The position numbers were made by a program, and so were the translations under genes. The notes under the pieces were generated by a model that was not told the origin of the DNA, made no database searches, and was given only the letters and a program-made list of their open reading frames with translations. From Epiperipatus broadwayi (lineage: Eukaryota; Onychophora; Udeonychophora; Euonychophora; Peripatidae), in the NCBI GenBank assembly GCA_028023455.1, contig JAQFVV010006427.1, positions 744,001 to 808,000 of the forward strand: a stretch of DNA of 64,000 nucleotides. The letters run 5' to 3'. Shown here piece by piece: positions 11,776 to 22,457 of this stretch; within the stretch, counting starts at the first letter, position 1; each line of letters starts with the position of its first letter.

Positions 11776-11840
11776 GATAAATATTCACCAATATACGTAT
11801 TTCATGCTAAACCAGCAATCATCAGTTGGTCCAGATTACC
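11776..11840 (-). ncRNA. Hammerhead ribozyme, family B (canonical copy)
   Basis: This is the clearest fold of the family. On the minus strand: TAATC, bulge TGG, ACCAA; core CTGATGA; stem II TGCT/AGCA with loop GGTTT; GAAA; stem III ATA/TAT around CG; an ATA triplet with cleavage expected between 11,792 and 11,791; then TTGGT pairing with ACCAA and GATTA (here GAATA) facing TAATC. The palindromic stem III (ATACGTAT) parallels the very short stem III of hammerheads in animal retroelements and would allow dimeric folding. Confidence 0.85.
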
Positions 11841-12395
11841 ATCTCTACACATATATGCTACAAGTGCTCAGATATATATTAAGATAGCAGATCCTCCTAC
11901 TTTAATGGACAGGCTTTAATTAACTCCACACTCCAACTCCTCAACCGTCCATCCAATTGAAAATCTGATGATGGAATGCTGAAAGGCCACCCTTAGACCG
12001 AGTTTATTGTCACACCCATGTTGACCTAAAGGTCAGTCTGACCCCTCATGTACAGGACATAATCCATTAAATACATATACAAGGGATATGCAGACATCTC
12101 TAATGTGTAATAGATGAAATACACAGGCTTATATATACACCTGTGTCTATATATGTAATAGACAGGGTATGAGCACAGACTTTCACATGACCCACCACTC
12201 TCCACACTAGGTCAACATGGGTGTGACAATAATCTTAGCCTAAGGGTGGCCTTTGAGGGTTCCATCATCAGATTTTCAATTGGATGGACGGTTGAGGAGT
12301 TGGAGTGTGGAGTACATTGAAGCCTGTCCATTAAAGTAGGAGGATTTGCTATCTTAATATATATCTGAGCACTTGTAGCATATATGTGTAGAATT

Positions 12396-12459
12396 GGTAA
12401 TCTGGACCAACTGATGATTGCTGGTTTAGCATGAAATATGATATCGGTGATTATTTATC
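12396..12459 (+). ncRNA. Hammerhead ribozyme, family B (core intact, cleavage-site variant)
   Basis: Plus strand: GGTAATC, TGG, ACCAA; CTGATGA; stem II TGCT/AGCA; GAAA; ATATGATATC; GGTGATTA. It shares its cleavage-site variant with the unit at 11,302-11,365 but not with the unit between them. Confidence 0.75.
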
Positions 12460-12837
12460 TTTTCGACATATGTGTGTTCAGGTGTATCAGTGTTATGAGA
12501 TAGTGTGGAGAGTGGTTGGTCCTGTGAAAGTCTGTGCTCATACTCTGTCTATTATTAATCTTAAATATTTTTTGTACATACGAATTAGAAAATTACTCAT
12601 ATAAAACGTAACAAATGTATATTTATACATTCATTTATTTTTATTAAATAAAATAAACATTATATTAACAGAAAACAAAATAAAACCTAATTCTTTAACA
12701 AAGTGTAAAAGATATAAATATTAATGTATAAATAAATATATATGTATATCATGCTCAATGTGCGTATTAATTCTTACCTTTAAAAACTATGTTAATGGTC
12801 CTCAATATCTAAAAGGTTGCTGACCGCTGATGTATGA

Positions 12838-13219
12838 TATACATGTTCAGTAAATTATGTCATGCCTTTTGAAAGATCTGGATTTCAATTAAAACTATAT
12901 CGTATTATTTCTCTTAAATAAAACAATTTCAGTTTTATAAGTAATTATTAATCAATGCATCGTATACATATGAATTGATTTTATTATTTATTTTAAAATG
13001 TTAACAGTGGAGCGAATTATAACTTTATAAATAATAGATGTAATGTAAACTGTAATGAAATAAATTTTAATTCTATTATAAACTTTCTTACTAAATATAA
13101 AATATTATAATTTTGATTTTATTAAACAAATTGAATATTCTACATTATTTTTTACGCTTTATGCAAATGATATCTTGAGTTGAAATTTAGTCATAAAGTT
13201 GCAATTGTTGTTGTTCTTT

Positions 13220-13257
<38 letters not shown>

Positions 13258-14307
13258 ATTATTATTATTATTATTTTGAGAATTAACAAAGTGCTGTTCT
13301 CATTAAAATCCAAAGCCTACAAATGGAAGTGATTATAAATTTTACAGTGTAATTTTAATAGTTTACTGATGATATACATCGTAGATGACATAAGATTCAA
13401 TTACATATTACATTGCAGATACTCAAACACAATACACAAAATAAAATAAAAACTTATTTTTCAAATTTTAAAATTGCAAACACATTTACCAGATTAATTA
13501 GTGGACTATATAATTTTTGTTGTTCATTAAAAATGTTTTACATAAAACAAACTTAATAATTCAGAATTTTTTAATATCAATATCATGGCCATTTAAATAT
13601 TCATTATTTGGAGAAAAACTGGACCAGATTGTTGTTCTTGGCTTATGAATAAAAAATACATCAAAAAAGCTAATATTTTTTCACAATTTTCTGGCTAAAC
13701 AATAACATGATTGCAATATGATGCATACTTTATCACTAATAGAAATGTATTCACTTACATGAGATGCTAAGTCATGATATACTTTTATTATAAGTAAAAA
13801 GCTATTATCTATGAAATGAATCATAAATTCATTTTTAGCAGATTGCAGTTCACAATTATATCTACTAAAAATGTCTATTATAAAATAAACATTGTTTTAA
13901 CATTGTTTTGCAGTAAAAACTACACATAAAATTTCAGATGAAAAAATTAAGAGTAGTTACTGAATTGCATTAATTAATTAAATCAAAATATTAATTTTAT
14001 GTGGAAGCAATATTTTAATAGTAAAATTAAAAGAAATTTAATGTACACAAAGTTTTCAAGTATTCTGCAAGATTTTATGATGGTTGGGGGAGTATAGAAG
14101 AATATCTGTGAAATTTTTTACAAAGACACAATATGCATTGTCACACTTTATGTTTTAACTAATGACCCAAATATGCTAATGTCTTAAAAATTTTAGTAGT
14201 GAACAACTAAATTATGATGTTTCTATGTAAAACCCTTGATAATTTAAAAAAACCACTGTAGGTAGTTTAAAGATCCAATCACTTTTTATTGGAATATATA
14301 TATATAA
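12838..14307. other. AT-rich non-coding DNA
   Basis: No gene recognised. Holds a GTT/ATT microsatellite at 13,206-13,275; the rest is AT-rich. Confidence 0.55.
13206..13275. repeat. GTT/ATT trinucleotide microsatellite
   Basis: A run of about 15 GTT units passes directly into ATT units. Simple-sequence DNA. Confidence 0.95.
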
Positions 14308-14364
14308 TACAAAACCATAAAACAAGACAATAATAGATAAAATCCAAAATTTTTACCAAAATCC

Positions 14365-15118
14365 TTATATGACCATGGTTTCATCTACTACAAATAGACC
14401 TTCACAAGTAAAAATCAAACTAAAGGAACAAACATATATATACAAACAAACAAACCTTTTCATAATTTATTTCAAACACCACCTTCCCTTAATATCAAAA
14501 GATGTCTTCATAAGATTGATAGCTTCAGATTCAAAAAGTTTTATCATCAAAGTCTTTTTTATTTTTATTTTTAATTCATTCTTTCCATAAAAAAATAATT
14601 GATGCATTGTTAAACAATATTCTATGACCTGTATTCAATTCATAAATATATAATGTGGAGTTAAGATCCCTATATTTAACTCTACTTATATGAACCTTAA
14701 TTCTTTCATTAAAGCTAAACATATTCTGAACTACACAAAATGTACCACAACTATACAGAATCTTATAAACAATACCAAGAATAGACCTACTATTAATAGA
14801 CTGCTTTGAACCATTAAGTAACAAATTGAAATCAGAACTTTTCTTACATGCAACCTTTATTCCTTCCAACAAATGACTATTTTAAGACCAAATTATATAT
14901 TGAAGACTTAAATGGTAAAGACATTTACTCATTATCCTTACCATCAGAATTCTTACCATCAAAATCATGACTATAAACAGTATCATTAAATACAACATTT
15001 ATAATAAAATCACGATTATAACCCAATTCTACATAATCAGTAGCAAATTGATCTCTTTGAATATCAGCATTATCATTAAAATTATTAAGCCTCTATTCCT
15101 ACAACAAAAATTCAACAG
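14365..15118 (-). pseudogene. PLE GIY-YIG endonuclease fragment, left arm
   Basis: The best open stretch is 98 codons at 14,576-14,872 on the minus strand. It shows IVYKI at residues 34-38 (the GIY position), a CG pair at 42-43, CVVQN at 46-50 where a YIG-type motif is expected, NERIKVHI at 55-62 and LNTGHRI at 79-85. These follow the order of the PLE endonuclease (nickase that starts target-primed reverse transcription). Upstream, in shifted frames, LGYNRDFI and LPFKSSIYNLV match the linker between reverse transcriptase and endonuclease. Stops, a frameshift and loss of the YIG glycine make it inactive. The 73-codon frame on the opposite strand at 14,369-14,590 is only its antisense. Confidence 0.7.
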
Positions 15119-15154
15119 ATATTTTTTATGCATAAAATGCTGATACACATAAAA

Positions 15155-15905
15155 AATGTCTTTGTTGAATTTTTGTTGTAGGAATAGAAGGCTTCATAAT
15201 TTTAATGATAATGCTAATATTCAAAGAGGTCAATTTGCTGTGATTATGTAGAATTGGGTTACAATCATCATTTTATTAGAAAGTTGTATTTAATGATAAT
15301 GTATATAGTCATGATTTTGATGATAAGAATTCTGTTGGTAAGGATAATGAGTAAATGTCTTTATCATTTAAGTCTTGAATATATAATTTGGTTTTTAAGA
15401 ATAGTCATTTGTTAGAAGGAATGAAGGTTGCTTGGAAAAAAGGTTCTGATTTGAATTCATTACTTAATGGTTCAAAAACAGTCTATTGATAATAGGTCTA
15501 TTCCATGTATTATTTATAAGATTCTGTGGAGTTGTGGTAAGGTCAGAGAAAGGTTAGCCTTAATAAAAGGATTAAGGTTCATATAAATAGAGTTAAACAT
15601 AGGTATCTTAACTCAGCTTTATATATTCATGAATTAAATACAGGTCATAAAATATTGTTTAACAATGCATTGGTTAATTTTTTATGAAAAGAATGAATTA
15701 AAAAGAAAAATAAAGAAGACTTTGATGATAAACTTCTTGAATCTGAGGCTATCAATCTTATAAAGACATCTTTTGATATTAAGGGATGGTGGTGTTTGAA
15801 ATAAATTATGGAAAAATTTGTTTGTTTGTATATACATGTTTGTTTTTTTAGTTTGATATTCACTTGAGGTTTATTTGTAGTATGTGAAACTATGGTCATG
15901 TAAGG
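15155..15905 (+). pseudogene. PLE GIY-YIG endonuclease fragment, right arm
   Basis: This is the inverted partner of the left-arm fragment, reading on the plus strand. It shows the same linker and endonuclease landmarks: a SCGK-like stretch near 15,534, an arginine/lysine-rich helix near 15,580 and HELNTGHKILFNNA around 15,629-15,670. Several stops and small indels interrupt it. The 97-codon frame on the minus strand at 15,645-15,938 is antisense to it. Some positions are better preserved here than in the left arm (for example CGK), so the arms have decayed independently. Confidence 0.65.
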
Positions 15906-15961
15906 ATTTTGGTAAAAAAAAATTATATTATCTAGCATTGTATTGTTTTATGGTTTTGCAT

Positions 15962-18291
15962 TTTGTTTATTACCAGTATAGTGTTAGGCAGTTTTGGTTA
16001 TATATATATATATAGTAATGTATGTTATATGTCTAGATTTAGATACAAATGTTTTGAAATTATACATAACAAAAGTCAGGTTTAAAATAATGAGCTGTAT
16101 ATACATTGATTGATAAGTACTTTCCTGATTCACAATCCTTGTAATAGAGATCAAACACAAATTACATTTGATTATAAAAAGAAATAAAATAAAAGATAAA
16201 GTTGTATATTAGAGTTTTTATGTATATATCTTGTACATTTAATAGCTAACATCTAATAAAAAGGACTTGGAAAATCCATGCTGTTATCTAAAAGTTGTAC
16301 TTAATCACTGTCAGTTTGTTCAGCGTCTCATTTTAAATAACAAATACCTTTGATAATATGTAAAAAAGTAAAATGTGCATTGTTAATATTGGTCTTTTGA
16401 CCCATTTCATAATAAGACTGAGTTCAAAGTGCAGATAAATAGTGAAAGTTATAAAGATAAATCTTGCATTATTTAGAAAGAATAAGAAGACTTAGTCTAG
16501 AAAGGCATATTACATTAAATGAGACATTAAACACTAAAAAAGTGGATTGTTTCAAAGTTAAATCATTTTGAATTTTTACATTTTATAATTTTTTAGCTCA
16601 CACAGATATGTTTTGTAAATTCCTTTAGTACAATGATTAAAAGAACTAAGGGAAAAATTAGTGACTAAAAAAAAGAAAAAATATCTTTAATTTAGATTAT
16701 TTTTTTTAGTTAAAAGATGGTTTAATTTAATTTTCATTAAAAATAATCCAGATATTGATTAGAAGAAATTAGAAAGTCTTATCATGTTGTTCAGATAAAA
16801 CGATTTCAATTTTGTATGGAATGTAGATTTTTAATTAGAGAAATTGTCATATTTTAATATGTGATATAATTTTGGTATGCAAGATTCATTAAATACGAAG
16901 GCATTCAGGGGCTCTTTTATAGAGAAATTGGGAATAACAGGAGGATAAATATTAGTAGGTCAAGGAGCCAAGAAAAGAAAAATGAAAAGAGATTAGTAAT
17001 ATTAGAATTTAGGGCTAGTTTCTAAAAGAATTTTTAGTCAGTATAGTGTGACTGCATAACACACTATTTTTTTATGCTACAGAAAATTTGACCATGGTGA
17101 ATATTAATTTATTTATGGTGCTGTTTGTTCTTCCTAGCATGTACTAAAATCCTCTAAGTGATTACTGTGTTTGCTATTGTATTGCATATAAATTAATGCC
17201 TCCTATTTAAAAGAAAATCCTGTAACAAGTATATCAAAAATAACAATGCTTGATTAAGAAGAAGATTCTGTGAACAAGGTTGCACCATCTATAAAATTAC
17301 AAAGGCACCAGGAAAGTGCCTTGATATGACAGAACTCTGAAATTTGGTAACCTTGACCATTTTAAAGCCAAACATATTACTGTATCATAATGGGATATAG
17401 GGTCATCATAAAATATCTGTAAACAATAACTTATTGCAAAATCCATGGTAAGATAACTATATTAGTATATTATGTGATTATCAGTAATATGATTTTTTAC
17501 TTGTTTTATTTGTTATATGATTTTTGTACAGAATTTATTTTGTCTGTTATACATTCTTATAGATATTGCATTATTAATGAATATATTGATTCATCAAATA
17601 ATAGTTTTTTTTCTCATGGAGAATTGTGTGTCTATGTTTAGGGACGAAATGCTTATCATTATATTTGCAATTTGATGATGCCTATTATTAATATTTTCCT
17701 TTTAATTAGTTAGTTGCTATTCTTGTTCAATGTCTCATTTTACATTTATTGTTATTGTGAAACATATCCTCAATATTATCTGAAGCAAAGACAGTCTATT
17801 TTCTAACTGTGTTACTTCTGGAATGTTAATAGAGATGTTATGAAAATTGTGAAACTAAAGCTAAAGTATATCTTGATTGTAATCATTTGGTAGCTCATCA
17901 GTGATAAAAGATAGCAATCTGATGCTCTGATCATTGCCATGAGTCTCTTAATTAGGCTATCAGTCTGGAGCAATCTTATGACTGACTGTCAGAAGGTTGT
18001 TGCCAAAATAAATTATGATCACGAAATATCACCTGTATTCATGGTGGACATATAGGAGAAGTGATAGAGTGAATAAATACTTATTGATCATAATCTTCAA
18101 TCTTAAATTTGTCCATATGGTAAAAATAAGTAATAAGCGAAAGGTAGTGATTATCATAGATAATTTCTGGGACATAAGTGGCTCATAAACAATGTGTTAT
18201 AGGTGATTTTTACTATAGTACATATATACAAATAAAATAAAATGTCCATTATAGAATAATTGTTATAATAAAAATAATGAATTATAATAGT
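15962..18291. other. AT-rich non-coding DNA
   Basis: No gene recognised. A small hairpin AAGGCAC/GTGCCTT lies at about 17,303-17,323, inside a wider CAAGGTT/AACCTTG inverted pair at about 17,275 and 17,350. It could be a remnant of a short inverted-repeat transposon, but I cannot assign it. Confidence 0.5.
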
Positions 18292-18497
18292 AATAATATA
18301 TCTTTAAAAAAATTGTAATAAGCCAAAAAAGTACTTTCAATTAATTTCTTAACTTTCTTCAAACCAAAAATTATTGAAATTATTATTTACATTTAAATGG
18401 ACTTAAATTTAAATGGTTTTCAGTTGAAGATGTTTAAGAAATTAACTGAAAGTACTTCTGTTGTTTATTATAATTTGTTATAAAATATATTATCACT
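18292..18497. repeat. Fold-back palindrome (MITE-like)
   Basis: Arms at 18,292-18,362 and 18,424-18,497 are inverted copies; the best part is AGTACTTTCAATTAATTTC on the left and its complement with few changes on the right. The loop is about 60 bp. No coding content. Confidence 0.75.
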
Positions 18498-18507
18498 GTA
18501 AATTAAC

Positions 18508-18716
18508 TTATATATATATAATTGAATATTTATAAATACAGTAACTAAATAATTAAAAATTTTGTACACTTAGGAGCACTTTCAATTATCCTAGTAATCT
18601 TTGTCAACTAAAACTTTAGTTGACAAAGATTACTAGGATAATTGAAAGCACTCTTAAGTGGATAAAATTTTTAATTATTTAATTACTGTATTCACAAATA
18701 TTTAGTTATATAATTA
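18508..18716. repeat. Near-perfect fold-back palindrome (MITE-like)
   Basis: Arms meet with almost no loop near 18,613. The inner 40 bp or so per arm (from GAGCACTTTCAATTATCC at 18,571 to the centre) are almost perfectly complementary. Outer parts are AT-rich and more diverged. The CACTTTCAATTA motif is shared with the neighbouring palindrome and, loosely, with the hairpin at 22,158-22,239. Confidence 0.8.
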
Positions 18717-21700
18717 TGTATATTGCTTTGAAAAAAATACAGACATCAAATAATATATATATATATAAGATAATAAAAAAAGACAAATAATAAATTATTG
18801 CAGATAAGTGTTTGAAGTTAGTTTAAATAAAATTTATCTTAAATATTTTATTTTCATCATGTTTGAATATAAAAAAGAGTTATACATATTCAAAAAACAT
18901 ATAAAAAAGTAAACCTGAATTCTATGAGAAGTAGTTTTTAAGGCACAATCTAATAATATAAGTGAATTTAGAGCAAGGCAAACTAAGAAACAAGTCCTGT
19001 ACAAGGTCAGATGGATAGAGATCAAAGTTCAACATAATTCTATCATGTTTTTACATAATTGAAAAAAAATATTAAACAAAAAATTTGAATTAGGATATTA
19101 AAACTAGCATGGTTAATAATTTATTTAACCAACAATTAAAAATTACTATCAACCAATGACATTTTCAACCTATTATAAAAGAATACAATATTTCAGTGTT
19201 AGTGTTAATCATTTTAATAAAAAAACTCAAAGAATTGTTTACCAGCATAGATAATCATTAACACCATAGTTATTTAATACATGAAACATAAGTAATTAAC
19301 ACCAATGTACACTTCCAAATAAATTAGAACATAGTAATCAAATTTGTCATAATTTAATTACTTGATAATAGCCAAGTAGTTTTAAACCAGTTATATCATA
19401 GTAAGTAGCAGCATTAATATTGTTACAAATATAGTTATAAACATCATAAATTATAATGTAATAATTATACTATAAAATTTCCATTAATTGACAATAAATT
19501 GATAGACAATCTCCAGTATAATATGTTTACATTCTGGTATCAAAAAGTCATATCAAAATGGAAACTGAGCTAAACTCATGATACTAACTTTCATTTCTAA
19601 TAAATACTAGACAATAAATGGTGTTGCTTGCTAATGAAGATTTATAAATAAAATTATATTGTTTTTATATTACTTCAATTATGACAAAATCTTACACAAT
19701 TATAAATTTTCTGATAAGGAGCATTAGTAAAAATAATGAGAAATCCTGTGGTGGCATTCAATCGAAATTGAAATTATTTTATTTTTTAAAAACATTTTTT
19801 AGAAAAAATATAATGACTCTAAATGGAACTTTAAAAGAATTTGATTTAAGTTGTCCTGAAAATTGATTTACTTACATTGATGAGTTTAAAAAGTTAAAAA
19901 TAAATAAATAAACAAATATTATTTAAAGATTGTCATTTTTAAGTGTGTGTGGAGCAACAACTTAGAAAATTTTATGCTTTCAAGCAGCTCTTATGCAATT
20001 GTCAGAGCAAATGTTCAAGCAAATAGTTGAGTTATTAATACAATATTTTTGTTGCAGATCTTCATGAATATTGAAAAGATATGACTTTAATTTGTGAGAT
20101 TAGGAAAATAATGAAACTTCAGAGAATTGTGCCCTATATGTTGGTTTAAAATAGTGCATTTTTTAAATAGGGAAATATCATAGTTTATGAGTCAAAGCAA
20201 TTATCAATTCTAGTGTAATTTTTTGATTTACAGTAATCTAAGTATATTTTTGTGGGTCAAATGCTAATCAAAAAATTCATTTTTGATAAAAAAAAAAAAA
20301 ATCAAAAACAAATGGTTTTCTGAAATTAAAATAACAAGACAACAAATTCAAAACCTAAGTTCAAAACTCAAAATGTAATATATCTTCTGAAAAAGTTTAC
20401 TAGAATACAATAAAATCATCCAATGAGACAATCATCTTATGTACAATCAATATGTCAATATGTTCATTGTTTTGGTCATGCTAATCTGCCTGTTTTACAG
20501 AAAAACAGTATGATCACTTAAAAATTAGATATAAATACAATAAATTTAATTAAAAAAAGGGAAATTAAAGGATTTAAATACCATTAAAATGAAGTTTAAT
20601 TATGACTAAATAGCCTTCATTTTTTAATTAACAAACAAATAAATAAAACAATCAGAATTTCTACTTTCTGCACCTCCAATTTCTCATTTTTATCTTTAAC
20701 AATGAAAATCTATGTTTTAAAATTGGAATTAATGCAATCATGCATGCAGCAACCATTCTCTTATTCCACTATTAAAATATTAGTGCAAAATTTAAAAAAA
20801 CAGATTCTTATTGATAATATAAAAAAGCCAAAGCCCGTAGGGTAGCCCTGACTACTCAGGTTTGCAATAGATGTTACTAGCATCATAGAAATATGATTTT
20901 TGTTTATACTGCAATAAGCTAAAAACATCAAATGATGTGATGATATATATTTATATAATAAAAATATTATGTAAAATTAATTTTTGTATGAAAATTTATG
21001 CTAGATTGTCAATATATTATGTATGCATATATTTATTATTTAATCACATTATCACTTAGTTAAAATAGCATTCTGCATTTTAAAATCATCTTCCAAATGC
21101 CACATTGCTTTCACAGGCTCTATTTATATATCTGAATAATATCAACTGACAGAATTCATGATTTGTCAAATACTATAATAAATGGTAAGGTCAAAAATTT
21201 TTACTATGTGTTACACTTATGATTGCCTTAGGCGTGCAGTTTAAAAACTTTTAATATAGCTGACAAATTATTAATTTTTAAAAATGATTGATGGATAAAA
21301 AATTACATTTTTGTGTATTACACTTTAATTCAGAAACAAAATATCAATATTAAACTGTCAAAAGATTAAATTAAATTTTACAAATAAAATGACAATTTAT
21401 ATATGTATTAGTATAGAAAACCGAATGCACAAAAAATATAATATACTTTCTTTGCCATTTATAAGCAAGAATATATATTTATATATTGATGTTAAAATTA
21501 AAAAAAATCATTGGTTAACAAAATTATATATATATATGCAGAACTTTTATTATTATTCTGAAATTTTAAAGACTAAATTATTGTGAAATTATATATAAAA
21601 ATTTTCTTTGTTTATGATATTTTACAGAAATATACACGAAAATATGAGTTAAATAACACAGTACAAGTATGTGGAGTGTTTTAAATTTGATCCTATTTTA

Positions 21701-22157
21701 GCACAACCAACATCCATAAAATGAGAAAAAATATCCAATGTATGTTTTAATTCTTCTGATTTTACATATAAGTTGTACAATCTTATTGTTAAAATTATAA
21801 ACTTTTACTTTCTGTCAATTTCATATTAATTTAGTGCATATCTTGTTTGGTTTTATTTAACTATACATATCTATTAAAAGTAAATAGCTATATTTTACTT
21901 TTTTGAGATATAATTAAACCTTGTTTTTATTTATTTAATAGAAAATAAATGTTGTTTTAAGTATTTTTACAATCACTATTAGCCATTAAAAATAAATACT
22001 ATTATATAAACTATAATCTTATGTGTTTTTGACTAAAAATAAAATGAAACTTGAACTGTTTTTACAGTGTCAATAAGTAAAATATTTATCTACTAAATTA
22101 ATATTCCCTTTGTTGTAATTTTTTGCATACATATGTGCATATGCTTTACGAATTGGA
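18717..22157. other. AT-rich non-coding DNA
   Basis: No gene recognised. Frames of 61-65 codons at 18,834-19,025, 19,681-19,866 and 21,389-21,586 have the composition of random AT-rich DNA and no family motif. Small palindromes CCCGTAGGG and CCTGACTACTCAGG lie near 20,837-20,860. Confidence 0.55.
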
Positions 22158-22239
22158 TTTTATTTCTTTCCTGTCAAGTGTACTTTCAGTGATGAGGACT
22201 ACAATCACTGAAACTGTACTTGAAAGGAAAGAAATAAAA
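22158..22239. repeat. Short hairpin repeat
   Basis: Arms at 22,158-22,193 and 22,203-22,239 pair over about 35 bp: TTTTATTTCTTTCCT against AGGAAAGAAATAAAA, and TACTTTCAGTGAT against ATCACTGAAACTGTA. It resembles a small MITE. Confidence 0.75.
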
Positions 22240-22457
22240 CCTGCATTATAAACATATTCATATACATATGAAAGAGTTATCTGCTAATAATATAAACATT
22301 AGTTTTTTTTAACTGCACAAAAATTACTTGAAATTAAGAGAAAATATTTTTAAGTAAAATAATCTGATCATTACATTACATAATAAATTAAAATTCAATA
22401 TCTAAGAATATTTTTAAATTATAGTCTTACAAAATCACTTTTAACTTCTTAAATTAG

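Larger units (their letters stand above)
11163..12550. mobile_element. Family B hammerhead array flanked by a 14-bp target duplication
   Basis: The array has two complete minus-oriented units (ATACACAGGC at 11,171, 11,644 and 12,119 gives periods of 473 and 475 bp), a third minus unit cut off at about 12,208, then one plus-oriented partial unit. The array is bounded exactly by ATTATTAATCTTAA at 11,149-11,162 and 12,551-12,564. The minus-strand 3' end is complete, with the terminal hairpin ACACAGG ... CCTGTGT and TTTCAT. The inverted part at the other end is incomplete. This is the layout expected for retroposition with 5' inversion of a multimeric RNA. Confidence 0.8.
10750..12829. mobile_element. 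Non-autonomous hAT-like transposon interrupted by a ribozyme array
   Basis: The right end, read inwards, is CAGCGGTCAGCAACCTTTT, a classic hAT-type terminal sequence. The left end is CACCGTAGTTAGTAACTGG followed by TGGTCCGC, a diverged match to the same kind of end. The flanking 8-mers ATCTATGT (10,742-10,749) and ATGTATGA (12,830-12,837) agree at 6 of 8 positions, as expected for an aged hAT target duplication. With the nested array at 11,163-12,550 and one copy of its duplication removed, the host element is about 0.7 kb and non-coding. Confidence 0.6.
14308..15961. mobile_element. 1.65-kb palindrome made of two Penelope-like element 3' ends
   Basis: The left arm (14,308-15,136) and right arm (15,140-15,961) are inverted copies of one sequence, imperfect but clear along almost the whole length, with the symmetry centre near 15,137. 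Each arm encodes the linker and GIY-YIG endonuclease of a PLE, reading away from the centre. Outer landmarks are AAAACCATAA at 14,311 and its complement near 15,950. PLE copies are often found as tandem or inverted partial copies. Neither arm contains the reverse transcriptase, so both were cut at the same upstream point. Confidence 0.75.

Noticed and set aside
8486-12550. CRISPR-like array
   Set aside because: Units are hundreds of bases long, inverted in part and carry ribozymes; there are no short direct repeats with unique spacers.
13376-13382. Isolated CTGATGA
   Set aside because: No stem II hairpin followed by GAAA, so not a hammerhead.
14369-14590. Plus-strand 73-codon frame
   Set aside because: It is antisense to the left-arm PLE endonuclease fragment.
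22158-22239. GTGATGAGGAC and GAAAC inside a hairpin, resembling a hammerhead
   Set aside because: The matches are parts of the two arms of a simple inverted repeat, and C3 of the core is G.
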